Shown piece after piece: positions 24,620-32,025 of a stretch of 44,111 nt of DNA. Below the pieces are notes generated by a model. That model made no database searches, had not been told where the DNA came from, and was given only the letters and a program-made list of their open reading frames with translations. Every line of letters starts with the position of its first letter. Within the stretch, counting starts at the first letter, position 1. The stretch spans positions 1 through 44,111 of the forward strand of contig JAUMWD010000004.1 of NCBI GenBank assembly GCA_030529825.1. Reading direction: 5' to 3'. The translations under genes were made by a program, and so were the position numbers. The DNA is from Bacillota bacterium (GTDB lineage Bacteria; Bacillota; Clostridia; Oscillospirales; Oscillospiraceae).

Positions 24620-25777
24620 GTGAAAACCGCAAAGCGCATTATATCACTTGCCGCAGTTTTATTTTTGCTGGCATTTGCTTTTAATATTGGCTCACTTCGT
24701 GACTCAGTCAGCTCTGCAGCCTCCTCTCTTTCCCGCAGAATCGGTCTCGCTTCCAAGCCGGAGCTTATGTCCGCCGACGAGGTTATGGCTGATATGCTGA
24801 AGCAGATTAAGGATTACAGAACAACGCTTGTATTTTACAACTCCGATGCAGACACAGTTGTTGATGCCTTTGGTACTGTTCTTGACAGTCATCCGGAATT
24901 CTTCTGGCTTGAGGGCGGCTGCGCCTATACCAACTGCACCGACGATGAGGGAAATCGCTGCATCAAGGTAAAGCTCACCTTCGCCTTTGATGAGGCAGAT
25001 GTTCCTTCCATGGATGCGGAATTCTGTCAGGTCGTGGATGACATTGTCGCCCGGGTGCCCGACTCCGACACGGACTACGACAAAGCGCTTTTTGCTCACG
25101 ACTACATCATAGAAAACTGCAGCTATGATCACAGTCTCAGCGACCTCATTTCCCTGGGCAGCACCGACTTTGACCGGACCGGCACCACAGCCTACGGCTG
25201 TCTTGTGGGGCGCGGTGCCGTGTGCGCAGGCTACACCGCCGCCTATCAGCTGCTGATGAACAGGCTGGGCGTGTCATGCGGCTGCACCGAGGGTTCGGCA
25301 GATAACGGCGAAGAAATTCAGAACCATATATGGAACTACATCACCCTCGAAGGTGAAAACTACTATGTGGATGTCACCTGGGACGATTTGACATACGACG
25401 ACCAGTCCGCCTCCGCTGAGCGTCTTTCCCACAGGTATTTCTGCGTAACGGGAGATGAGCTATACCGCAGCCATCAGCTTGATTCCGGCGAGGCCGATCC
25501 GAATTGCGTTGCCACCAAATACAACTACCATATCTATAACGGCTACTATTTAAGCTCATATGACTACAGCGCAGTGAGCAGTCTCATAGATTCCCAATTC
25601 GGAAACGTGGTTATGGAGCTGAAATTTGCCTCATATGACCAGCTTCTTCTGGCCTGCAGCGATTTGTTTGACAACAACAGTGTTTTCAGTATTCCCTCCA
25701 TACGCGACAGCGGCCAGCGCAGGATCTGGCACTCTGCTTGTGAGGACAGCTGTGTGCTGACTCTTTGGTTTGAGTAA
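24620..25777 (+). CDS. Transglutaminase-domain protein, membrane-anchored or secreted
   Basis: The 385-residue protein begins with a hydrophobic signal or anchor (about residues 8-25) and has a transglutaminase-like core with a complete triad: Cys202 in GAVCAGYT, His236 in QNHIWNY and Asp251 in VDVTWDD. Such bacterial proteins act as extracellular proteases or cross-linking enzymes; no specific role can be assigned. The start is GTG at 24620, preceded by AAGGAGAA. The N-terminal third shows EFFWLEGGCAYTN, often seen in this clostridial family. The gene stands alone. Confidence 0.85.
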   Translation: MKTAKRIISLAAVLFLLAFAFNIGSLRDSVSSAASSLSRRIGLASKPELMSADEVMADMLKQIKDYRTTLVFYNSDADTVVDAFGTVLDSHPEFFWLEGGCAYTNCTDDEGNRCIKVKLTFAFDEADVPSMDAEFCQVVDDIVARVPDSDTDYDKALFAHDYIIENCSYDHSLSDLISLGSTDFDRTGTTAYGCLVGRGAVCAGYTAAYQLLMNRLGVSCGCTEGSADNGEEIQNHIWNYITLEGENYYVDVTWDDLTYDDQSASAERLSHRYFCVTGDELYRSHQLDSGEADPNCVATKYNYHIYNGYYLSSYDYSAVSSLIDSQFGNVVMELKFASYDQLLLACSDLFDNNSVFSIPSIRDSGQRRIWHSACEDSCVLTLWFE

Positions 25778-25900
25778 CGCACCCGGTTGTGCCTTGACAA
25801 CTATTTCTTCGGGATGCAAGGTAAAAAACCGCCGCAGTGCTGTGTCGATACACAGTCAAGGCAGATTATTTACTTTTAGTTAAAAATCGGATTTCAACTA

Positions 25901-25938
25901 CATGGTATAATGATGTTAATCGTTATACCATGTTTTTT
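25901..25938. promoter_or_regulatory. Long inverted repeat with T-run overlapping a -10 box, before the yitT-like gene
   Basis: CATGGTATAA-T-GAT, loop GTTA, ATC-G-TTATACCATG forms 14-nt arms with one wobble (25901-25932), followed by six T. It can be read as an intrinsic terminator for upstream transcription, or as an operator, because it contains TGGTATAAT (extended -10, 25906-25911). It ends 13 bp before the ribosome site. Confidence 0.55.
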
Positions 25939-25951
25939 CAGGAGCAAAAAA

Positions 25952-26857
25952 ATGAACAAGACACTTCTCAAAGAACACATCTTTCCCGTATTTATGATTC
26001 TTGTGGGTGCGGTGCTTGCCGCCTTCTCCATTGAGTGCTTTCTGCTGCCTAATACAATTCTCGACGGCGGTGTAACAGGCACGGGAATGATCATAAACAA
26101 GCTCACCGGACTCCCCTTGAGTCTTATGATAGTTGTAATAAACCTGCCATTCTTCTTTGTGGGTTTTAAAGCTCTCGGGAAGCGCTTTCTCTTCCGTGCC
26201 GTAGTCGCTATTGCCGTTTTCTCATCCATGCTGGAGGTTTTCGCTACAATGGAGCCCATTACGGATTCCGAGCTGCTTGCCGTCGTCTTCGGCGGTGTAG
26301 GCCTCGGCGTAGGTGTGGGCTTTGTCCTCCGCTTCGGTGGTTGCCTTGACGGCACGGAGATTGCCGCCATGCTCCTGTCCAAAAAGCTCGGAATGTCAAC
26401 AGGCGGCATCATATTCGCCATCAACATCGTTATTTACTCCGTGGCCGGCTTCTGCTTTGACTGGCAGAGCGCCATGTATTCCCTTCTCACCTACTTCATC
26501 ACCTTCAAAATCATAGACCTTGTGGAGGTGGGCATGGAAGGCGCAAAGGCGGCAATGATTATCACCGACAATGCCTCCGTGCTGGCGGACACAATCTATC
26601 AGCGTTTAGGCAGAACCTGCACCTTTATTTCTGCCGAGGGACTCGTTAGCGGAAGTCAGAAAACCGTTCTCTACTGCGTAATCACCCGTGTGGAGGTCAA
26701 TGAATTTAAGCGTATCATCAGGGATGCTGACATCTCCGCCTTCGTGACAATATCTGAAGTAAGCGAAATTTTGGGCAACCACATCAAGAAGAGTGCTCCT
26801 GTCAAGGAAGAAAAAGCATTGACAAATTGTGACGCAGCCGCTACCATAGATAAGTAA
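25952..26857 (+). CDS. YitT-family membrane protein (DUF161/DUF2179)
   Basis: The 301-residue protein has five to six N-terminal membrane helices and the family motif LPNTILDGGVTGTGMIINKLTG, then GGCLDGTEIAAMLLSKK, and a soluble C-terminal DUF2179 domain from about residue 215 (AAMIITDNASVLADTIYQRL) ending with an acidic/Lys tail. Transport function is suspected but not established in the family. I start at the ATG at 25952, with CAGGAGC upstream; the open frame extends back through the inverted repeat to 25910 without a ribosome site. dCMP deaminase follows 21 bp downstream. Confidence 0.88.
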   Translation: MNKTLLKEHIFPVFMILVGAVLAAFSIECFLLPNTILDGGVTGTGMIINKLTGLPLSLMIVVINLPFFFVGFKALGKRFLFRAVVAIAVFSSMLEVFATMEPITDSELLAVVFGGVGLGVGVGFVLRFGGCLDGTEIAAMLLSKKLGMSTGGIIFAINIVIYSVAGFCFDWQSAMYSLLTYFITFKIIDLVEVGMEGAKAAMIITDNASVLADTIYQRLGRTCTFISAEGLVSGSQKTVLYCVITRVEVNEFKRIIRDADISAFVTISEVSEILGNHIKKSAPVKEEKALTNCDAAATIDK

Positions 26858-26878
26858 TTAATTTGCGGGGGTAAAACC

Positions 26879-27364
26879 ATGGACAATCGTACAAGCAAGG
26901 AAAACTATTATCTCGATATCGCAGACACCGTTCTCAAGCGCTCCACCTGTATGCGCCGTATGTACGGTGCAATCATTGTACGCAATGATGAAATCATTTC
27001 CACCGGCTATAACGGAGCTCCCCGCGGAAGAATAAACTGCACCGACGCCGGCCGCTGCGCCCGTCAGGAGCTTAAGATTCCCTCCGGAGAGCGCTATGAG
27101 CTCTGCCGCAGTGTTCACGCCGAGGCCAACGCCATCATCTCCGCCTCACGCCGTGATATGCTTGGTGCTACCCTATACCTCGTAGGTCGCGACGCACAGA
27201 CTAATGAGCTTTTAAAGGATGCCACAAGCTGCTCCATGTGCCGCCGTCAGGTCATTAACGCAGGAATAGCAAAGGTAATCATCCGCAGCGGTGAAAAGAG
27301 CTTCAAAATCGTGGATGTCGAAGAATGGGTTAAAAATGACGATTCCCTGTTCTGGACAGAATAA
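26879..27364 (+). CDS. dCMP/cytidine deaminase-family protein (ComEB-like)
   Basis: The 162-residue zinc deaminase has the HAE motif VHAEANAI (Zn ligand His and proton-shuttle Glu) and the second Zn pair in SCSMCRRQVINAGI. RTSKENYYLDIADTVLKRST and GAIIVRNDEIISTGYNGAPRG match deoxycytidylate deaminases, which make dUMP for thymidylate synthesis. The usual Pro before the first Cys of PCxxC is Ser here. GCGGGGG precedes the ATG. dut and tdk elsewhere in the window belong to the same pathway. Confidence 0.88.
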   Translation: MDNRTSKENYYLDIADTVLKRSTCMRRMYGAIIVRNDEIISTGYNGAPRGRINCTDAGRCARQELKIPSGERYELCRSVHAEANAIISASRRDMLGATLYLVGRDAQTNELLKDATSCSMCRRQVINAGIAKVIIRSGEKSFKIVDVEEWVKNDDSLFWTE

Positions 27365-27373
27365 ATGAAATGC

Positions 27374-27405
27374 AAAAAATCCATCCCTTTGGGATGGATT
27401 TTTTT
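27374..27405. terminator. Bidirectional terminator after the deaminase gene
   Basis: AAAAAATCCATCCC, TTT loop and GGGATGGATTTTTTT form a strong hairpin between convergent genes; its end touches the stop codon of the minus-strand coiled-coil gene. Confidence 0.9.
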
Positions 27406-28186
27406 ATTTGTTTTTCAGCTTTTCAATTTCCGCTTCAAGCTCCTGACAGTGCTGCAGCTTTTCGTTATACTGCCTTGTTATAAAGGCTGCCTCACCCGTG
27501 CCGTAGTTAAAGTCCAGCTCCGCAAGAGTGCGGTTTTCTATGCTTTCCAGCTCTTTTCTCGCGGCAGAAAGTTGCTCCGCCGTGAGCCGTTCTTTCTCCT
27601 CTGCCGCCGTAAAGCGTCTGTGGAGCTCCAAGAACTCCGCCTCACGCTGTTTGATGGTTTCCTCGTCATCGGCCTTGTACTTTGCCAGAATTCCGCTGCG
27701 CCGCTTTCTCGCCTCGTGAGACTCCGTAACACGCTTGTTGTTATTCAGCATCAGCAGCACACCAAGGGTCGCAAACACCGCCGTAAGCGCAAAGAAGAAC
27801 CATTTGAATATCGCGCCCAGCACCGCACATACTACCGCCAAAAGATACATTGAAACTGCCGGCCAGGGGCTGTTTTTGCGATATGCGCGTTTTTTCAGCT
27901 CGTAGGAAAGCTTGATATCAGCCTTCACCTCTTCATGCACTGCATCGGGCTCGCGCTGGCCTATGACACTGCCGCACAGCGCCGCACGGCAGGCGTCACG
28001 GGCATCATCGGCTTTCTCATGTATGTCGTTTGCTTCATTGAATTCGGCTCTGGCGTTATGCAGATTTGAAAGGGCATCCTTTCTGATGCTTTTGCGGCTC
28101 TCCTGCATTTCCTTTGACAGGCTTTCGCACTCCGTTCTGCACGCTGCAAGCTCCGCCTCCAGCAATTCTATGTTTTTCTCCGTCAT
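27404..28186 (-). CDS. Coiled-coil protein with central membrane hairpin, unknown
   Basis: The 260-residue protein has an N-terminal coiled coil (about residues 5-75, heptads rich in Glu/Ala/Leu), a pair of hydrophobic helices (about 110-148, VSMYLLAVVCAVLGAIFKWF and following), and a second coiled coil to the end (EAEFLELHRRFTAAEEKERL). This coil-hairpin-coil plan resembles the middle of YhaN-type SMC-like proteins, but no ATPase motif is present. The ATG at 28186 overlaps the ymdB stop by four bases (ATGA), so the two proteins are made together. No function can be assigned. Confidence 0.78.
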   Translation of the reverse strand: MTEKNIELLEAELAACRTECESLSKEMQESRKSIRKDALSNLHNARAEFNEANDIHEKADDARDACRAALCGSVIGQREPDAVHEEVKADIKLSYELKKRAYRKNSPWPAVSMYLLAVVCAVLGAIFKWFFFALTAVFATLGVLLMLNNNKRVTESHEARKRRSGILAKYKADDEETIKQREAEFLELHRRFTAAEEKERLTAEQLSAARKELESIENRTLAELDFNYGTGEAAFITRQYNEKLQHCQELEAEIEKLKNK

Positions 28187-28956
28187 TTGAGTCTGATTCC
28201 CTCCGCTTTCAGGCATTTTCCGCTTTCGGGGTCAATCTCAAACACACAGCCCTCCAGCTTGGCAGGGCCGCCGGCGGAATCATATCGTTGGGGAGGATCA
28301 CCCAGGAATTTACCTATGGACTGTTCGGGCTCAATGCCTATTACGGAGTTTATCGCTCCTGTCATGCCCAGGTCTGTGATATAGCCGGTTCCCTTTGGAA
28401 GCACGCAGGCATCAGAGGTCTGAACATGGGTATGAGTCCCCCATACCGCCGTAGCTCTGCCGTCAAGCAGGAAGCCCATGGCGCGTTTTTCGCTGGTACC
28501 CTCTGCATGGAAATCAACAAGGATTATCTTTTCCCGGATTTCCTCCATATAACCGTCGGCAATGACAAAGGGATTGTCCGTATTGGTGTCAAGGGTAAAG
28601 TGGCCCATGAGATTCATTACGCAAACATCGCCGAAATCGGTTTTGAAAACCTCAAGGCCGCGGCCCGGACATTGAGGCGCACAGTTCGCCGGGCGCAAAA
28701 TGCGTTTTCTCTCCTCAAGATAGGGGCGAAGCTCTGTACGAGTCCATGTGTGATTTCCCAGGGTGATAACATCTGCACCTGCGCGGAGGATTGCGTCAGC
28801 CTGTCTCGGAGTGATACCCACCACATTTGCATTTTCACCGTTTACGACGCAAAAGCTTATGCCGAGCTCCTGTTTTATTCTTTTAAGATTATTTGCGATA
28901 TATTCAAGTCCCGGCTCGCCGCAGACATCACCAACCGCCAAAATTTTAATACTCAT
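28183..28956 (-). CDS. ymdB: YmdB-type metallophosphoesterase (TIGR00282)
   Basis: YmdB of Bacillus is a 2',3'-cyclic-nucleotide phosphodiesterase acting in late adaptive responses. The 257-residue protein shows the calcineurin-like metal motifs GDVCGEPG (Asp8), VVNGENAN, TLGNHTW, LVDFHAEGTSEK and GTHTHVQTSD in order, and the final YITDLGMTGA...SVIG region is typical. I start at the ATG at 28956 with AAAGG ten bases upstream. It has its own promoter and is coupled to the coiled-coil gene downstream. The often-neighbouring rny gene is not in the window. Confidence 0.92.
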   Translation of the reverse strand: MSIKILAVGDVCGEPGLEYIANNLKRIKQELGISFCVVNGENANVVGITPRQADAILRAGADVITLGNHTWTRTELRPYLEERKRILRPANCAPQCPGRGLEVFKTDFGDVCVMNLMGHFTLDTNTDNPFVIADGYMEEIREKIILVDFHAEGTSEKRAMGFLLDGRATAVWGTHTHVQTSDACVLPKGTGYITDLGMTGAINSVIGIEPEQSIGKFLGDPPQRYDSAGGPAKLEGCVFEIDPESGKCLKAEGIRLK

Positions 28957-28988
28957 TATAATTTTACCTTTCAAGGTTTTATGTATTA

Positions 28989-29018
28989 ATTATAACATAA
29001 CTTGCACTGATGTATCAA
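28989..29018 (-). promoter_or_regulatory. Promoter of ymdB
   Basis: On the minus strand TTGATA (29013-29018), an 18-bp spacer and a perfect TATAAT (28989-28994) lie about 33 bp before the ATG. Confidence 0.55.
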
Positions 29019-29055
29019 AACAATTTGGAGATAATATGTTACGGAGGTGTAAACA

Positions 29056-29223
29056 ATGCATAAAACCAATTTTCTTGTAGGTATGGGCCTGGGCATGGCT
29101 GTGGGCAGCTGTGCCGGAGCTATGATGAAGCCCAGAAAGAAAAATCCGAAAAATGTAGTGGGCAAAACCCTGAAAACCATGGGCGATGTAGTTGACGCCG
29201 TCTCAAGCTCCATGGGTTTGTAA
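29056..29223 (+). CDS. 55-residue small protein, glycine-rich helix and basic tail
   Basis: GGAGGT (29043-29048) is followed after seven bases by an ATG opening a 55-codon frame: MHKTNFLVGMGLGMAVGSCA, then a basic segment KPRKKNPK and a terminal amphipathic helix VGKTLKTMGDVVDAVSSSMG. The N-terminus could be a Gly-rich membrane helix, like small YtxH-type proteins. The good ribosome site and position in an otherwise empty gap favour a real gene. Divergent from ymdB, upstream of tRNA-Arg. Confidence 0.65.
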   Translation: MHKTNFLVGMGLGMAVGSCAGAMMKPRKKNPKNVVGKTLKTMGDVVDAVSSSMGL

Positions 29224-29251
29224 AAATTTCTGCGAAATAGCAAAAAAGCCC

Positions 29252-29280
29252 TTGCATTTCTGTTCATGCTGTGCTATATT
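29252..29280 (+). promoter_or_regulatory. Promoter of tRNA-Arg
   Basis: TTGCAT (29252-29257), a 17-bp spacer and TATATT (29275-29280) end 20 bases before the tRNA gene. Confidence 0.65.
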
Positions 29281-29300
29281 ATTTAGGCGCTAAGCAATAA

Positions 29301-29377
29301 GCGCCGCTAGCTCAGCTGGATAGAGCGTCTGGCTACGGACCAGAAGGTCAGGGGTTCGAATCCCTTGCGGCGTGCCA
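29301..29377 (+). tRNA. tRNA-Arg (anticodon ACG)
   Basis: The 77-nt gene has acceptor stem GCGCCGC/GCGGCGT (first pair G-T), D-arm GCTCAGCTGGATAGAGC, anticodon arm TCTGG-CTACGGA-CCAGA giving ACG (wobble inosine expected), T-arm with GGTTCGAAT, discriminator G and encoded CCA. Its last 19 nt are repeated twice downstream within a tandem array. Confidence 0.97.
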
Positions 29378-29538
29378 AAAAGAATCCTCCACCATCGGTG
29401 GGGGATTTTTTTATTAATCAAGGGATTCGAACCCGAAAGGGTCGGTGCGTCAGGAAAACATGCCGGTGGCATGTTTTCAGCACCGAGGTGCGCAGAAGCT
29501 ATGCTTCAAGCACAGCAGATTGCGAAGCAATATGTGTA
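29359..29538 (+). repeat. Tandem repeat unit 1, begins inside tRNA-Arg (180 bp)
   Basis: The unit starts with the last 19 nt of tRNA-Arg (AATCCCTTGCGGCGTGCCA), then a terminator hairpin (29383-29412), an antisense copy of the tRNA T-arm (29420-29434), a hairpin AAAACATGCC-GGT-GGCATGTTTT (29455-29477) enclosed by TCGGTGC/GCACCGA, and two short hairpins (GAAGC-TAT-GCTTC and ATTGC-GAA-GCAAT). It is followed directly by unit 2. Confidence 0.93.
29383..29412 (+). terminator. Terminator of tRNA-Arg (in repeat unit 1)
   Basis: AATCCTCCACC (29383-29393) pairs with GGTGGGGGATT (29397-29407), 11 bp with one wobble, 3-nt loop and a seven-T run, five bases after the CCA. Confidence 0.88.
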
Positions 29539-29717
29539 AATCCCTTGCGGCGTGCCAAAAAGAATCCTCCACCATTGGTGGGGGATTTTTTATTAATCAA
29601 GGGATTCGAACCCGAAAGGGTCGGTGCGTCAGGAAAACATGCCGGTGGCATGTTTTTAGCGCCGAGGTGCGCAGAAGCTATGCTTCAAGCACAGCAGATT
29701 GCGAAGCAATATGTATA
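29539..29717 (+). repeat. Tandem repeat unit 2 (179 bp)
   Basis: Differs from unit 1 at about five places: one base in the terminator loop, one T fewer in the T-run, two substitutions near the central hairpin and one near the end. The A-to-G change in the outer stem (GCGCCGA for GCACCGA) keeps pairing as a T-G wobble. It begins with a second copy of the 19-nt tRNA 3' end. Confidence 0.93.
29563..29591 (+). terminator. Terminator copy in repeat unit 2
   Basis: Same stem as in unit 1 with loop ATT and six T. It would stop transcripts that pass the first terminator. Confidence 0.8.
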
Positions 29718-29754
29718 AATCCCTTGCGGCGTGCCAAAAAGAATTCTCCACCAT
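29718..29754 (+). repeat. Truncated third repeat copy (37 bp)
   Basis: A third copy of the 19-nt tRNA 3' end plus 18 following bases, with one substitution, stops in the middle of the terminator hairpin, at CCACCAT, after which the sequence is unrelated. Confidence 0.9.
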
Positions 29755-29776
29755 GCGGCTATTATATTCCGAATAC

Positions 29777-29806
29777 AAAAAGAGACGCCTTGGCGTCTCT
29801 TTTTTC
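29777..29806. terminator. Bidirectional terminator before the DUF364 gene end
   Basis: AGAGACGCC and GGCGTCTCT form a 9-bp stem flanked by A5 and T6. It ends the minus-strand DUF364 unit and any plus-strand read-through from the tRNA array. Confidence 0.88.
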
Positions 29807-29825
29807 AGCTTACATATTTTCCCTT

Positions 29826-30605
29826 TTATTTCTTTAGCTTCAAAATCTTTTTTGCCGAGAAGGGCTTAAGCCGGGATATTCCTCCGCCCATGGAAATCGC
29901 TCTGAAGATTTCTTCCCTGCACTCGGGTTTCCAGTATGTTCCCGCCAGAGCAGTTACCGGCGTATTCTTCCATCCCTCCGCGAGCATAGGCGTTGAGGAA
30001 CCGACAATAACTATTTTCTCGGCGCATTTACACATATCCAGCAATCCGTCAATGCTGCCGTTTATGGTGCTTGAGCCGGTAATTATAACCTTGCTGCACA
30101 GAGGGAGCAGTTCACTTTCGCGTTCTGTGGGATATACTCTTCCGTCTCCGTAATAGTCGTCAATTCCCTTGTCAAATACAATGAGCTTCCCGACTTTGCT
30201 TTCCAATTGCTTTGCTACGGGTTTAATAAGTCCCACCATACCCAAAGTATCACTTTTCAGCGGGCATATTCCGAAGGCCTCGTCTGTGCTGTCATCGCAT
30301 ATCCCCGGCACATTTGCAGCAGCCGCCGTAATCACCGCGTTGCCCACAGCGCGTTGGACATTGTCCGTGCCTTGGGTAAAGAGCTTTGCCGCTTCACGGG
30401 CAGGAGCACCAATCAAATCCTTTGCAAATCCGAAGGCGCCGCATTCCGGCGGCAGCTCGTTGCGCAGCACATATGCAACGCCAATATTGCCGTTGTCAAG
30501 CAGGCACGCCACAAGGGATATGCCGATAACAAGATCGCACACCCTGCGTCCCTCCAGATGCGGCATTGCTGCCTTGAGTATATCGCTTTTAACGGAGTTT
30601 TCCAT
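29826..30605 (-). CDS. DUF4213/DUF364 domain protein (putative metal chelation)
   Basis: The 259-residue protein matches the pair DUF4213 (N-terminal, CDLVIGISLVACLLDNGNIG) and DUF364 (C-terminal Rossmann-like, from about residue 120: TLGMVGLIKPV, VIITGSSTINGSIDGLL, IVIVGSSTPMLAEGW). The family is annotated as possible heavy-metal chelation; biochemical function is not known. GGAGGTG precedes the ATG. It has its own promoter and terminator and no functionally obvious neighbour. Confidence 0.83.
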   Translation of the reverse strand: MENSVKSDILKAAMPHLEGRRVCDLVIGISLVACLLDNGNIGVAYVLRNELPPECGAFGFAKDLIGAPAREAAKLFTQGTDNVQRAVGNAVITAAAANVPGICDDSTDEAFGICPLKSDTLGMVGLIKPVAKQLESKVGKLIVFDKGIDDYYGDGRVYPTERESELLPLCSKVIITGSSTINGSIDGLLDMCKCAEKIVIVGSSTPMLAEGWKNTPVTALAGTYWKPECREEIFRAISMGGGISRLKPFSAKKILKLKK

Positions 30606-30632
30606 AGGTCACCTCCATGTTAATATGCATTT

Positions 30633-30661
30633 AGATTAGCATACAAGCCGAAGCATTACAA
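30633..30661 (-). promoter_or_regulatory. Promoter of the DUF364 gene
   Basis: On the minus strand TTGTAA (30656-30661), a 17-bp spacer and TAATCT (30633-30638) lie about 27 bp before the ATG. Confidence 0.5.
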
Positions 30662-30702
30662 CAAAACATGGGTGTTTTTTGTCACTTTTATTTCACGGGC
30701 AA

Positions 30703-30731
30703 TTGACACGGAGGTAATATTAAACTATTCT
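30703..30731 (+). promoter_or_regulatory. Promoter of the G1P dehydrogenase-like gene
   Basis: Perfect TTGACA (30703-30708), a 17-bp spacer and TATTCT (30726-30731), ending 36 bases before the chosen ATG. Confidence 0.5.
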
Positions 30732-30767
30732 ATATATGTAAAACAAACCCGAAAAGAGGTTATTCAT

Positions 30768-32015
30768 ATGATAATGGATTGCGAAAAATATGTAGGCAAA
30801 TGTGTCTGCGGCAGAGAGCACACCCTCGAAACCAAGCTGGTTGTTGTGGAATCCGGTGCAATCGCAAGCTTTGAAAAGTACATGGCCGATGTGGGACTTG
30901 CCGGCAAGAAGCGTGCAGTTGTTTACGACGATGTCATCTACAAGCTCACCGAGGGCAAGCATGTTAAGGCCGATCAGGAAATCGTCCTGGAGTCCAAGGG
31001 CCTTCGTGCCGAGGATGTTTTAATCGAGGATATGATGACAAAGATGAATAAGGACATCGAGGTCATCGTTGCCTACGGTGCAGGCACCATAATGGACTTC
31101 GGCCGTTATCCGGCCTATAAGCTGGGTATCCCCTTTGTTGCCATTCCCACACTTGCCTCCTCCGACGGCTTCACCGCCAACATCTGCTCCGCAATATTAA
31201 ACGGTCAGAAGAAAAGCACCGCCATGTGTGCTCCCGTTCTTGTTGTCACCGATCTTGACATCATCAGCGGCGCACCTGCCCGCCTTGTTTCCAGCGGCAT
31301 CAACGATATTCTCTCCAAGTACATATCCATCGTGGACTGGAAGATTTCCAAGATCGTTGCAGATGAGTACTTCTGCCCCATGGTTTGCGATCTTGCCCAG
31401 GAGGCACTTGACATTATGCGCGAGGCTGCAGACAAGTATGCTGCCACCGGCGTTGCCGACCACGAGGCAATGACCATGGCACAGATGAAGAGTGGTCTTA
31501 CCATGCAGCTCCTCAATCACTCCAGAGCCGCCAGCGGTGCAGAGCACCTCATGGCTCACCTTGTTGAAATGCATCCTCCCCGCTTTGAAGAAGCAGAGGG
31601 CATCCACGGCGAGTGCGTTGGTGTAGGCACCTTCGCCTGCGTGAAGAAGTATCACGAGCTTGCCGCAAAGGGTACTCCGAAGGCAAAGGCATTTGAGCCC
31701 CTCACAGAGGAATGGATTACGGAAAAGTTCGGCGAAAAGCTGGCCGCAGGCATTATCAAGGAAAACTCCGCCGATGTTCTCGGCACATTTGACTCACAGA
31801 ACATTGTTGAACATTGGGATGAGATAAAGGCTCTGATTGACGCCATTCCCTCCGTTGAGGAAATGGAAACTCTCTACAAGGGCTGTGGCTGCAAGTATCT
31901 CCCCGAGCACGTTGGCATTAAGCCCGAGCTCTCCGAGGAAATGCTCACGATTTCCGCCGCAATACGCAACCGTCTCACTCTCGTTCGTATGATAAGAGTT
32001 CTTGACTTTGAATAA
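30768..32015 (+). CDS. sn-Glycerol-1-phosphate dehydrogenase-like (AraM/EgsA family)
   Basis: The 415-residue enzyme belongs to the iron-containing alcohol dehydrogenase fold, G1P-dehydrogenase branch (COG0371), which reduces dihydroxyacetone phosphate with NAD(P)H. It shows the dinucleotide region VAYGAGTIMDFGRYPAYKLG, IPTLASSDGFTANIC, the metal-ligand Asp in SSGINDILSKY, and metal-ligand His in GAEHLMAHLVEM and GIHGECVGVGT. The start at 30768 has AGAGGT seven bases upstream. A Cys-rich opening (CEKYVGKCVCGREH) precedes the usual domain. In Bacillus the homologue makes G1P for archaeal-type lipids; the role here is unproven. Confidence 0.85.
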   Translation: MIMDCEKYVGKCVCGREHTLETKLVVVESGAIASFEKYMADVGLAGKKRAVVYDDVIYKLTEGKHVKADQEIVLESKGLRAEDVLIEDMMTKMNKDIEVIVAYGAGTIMDFGRYPAYKLGIPFVAIPTLASSDGFTANICSAILNGQKKSTAMCAPVLVVTDLDIISGAPARLVSSGINDILSKYISIVDWKISKIVADEYFCPMVCDLAQEALDIMREAADKYAATGVADHEAMTMAQMKSGLTMQLLNHSRAASGAEHLMAHLVEMHPPRFEEAEGIHGECVGVGTFACVKKYHELAAKGTPKAKAFEPLTEEWITEKFGEKLAAGIIKENSADVLGTFDSQNIVEHWDEIKALIDAIPSVEEMETLYKGCGCKYLPEHVGIKPELSEEMLTISAAIRNRLTLVRMIRVLDFE

Positions 32016-32025
32016 TTAGCACTTA

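Noticed and set aside
29301-29754. Integrated mobile element with att sites at the tRNA 3' end
   Set aside because: The duplicated tRNA 3' end resembles attachment sites, but the intervals are only about 160 bp and no integrase or cargo gene is present.
29365-29837. Open frames of 117 and 130 codons across the tRNA-Arg repeats, with repetitive Arg/Lys/Pro-rich products
   Set aside because: They start inside the tRNA, have no ribosome site, and arise from repeat periodicity through terminators and hairpins; RNA structure explains the sequence better than protein coding.
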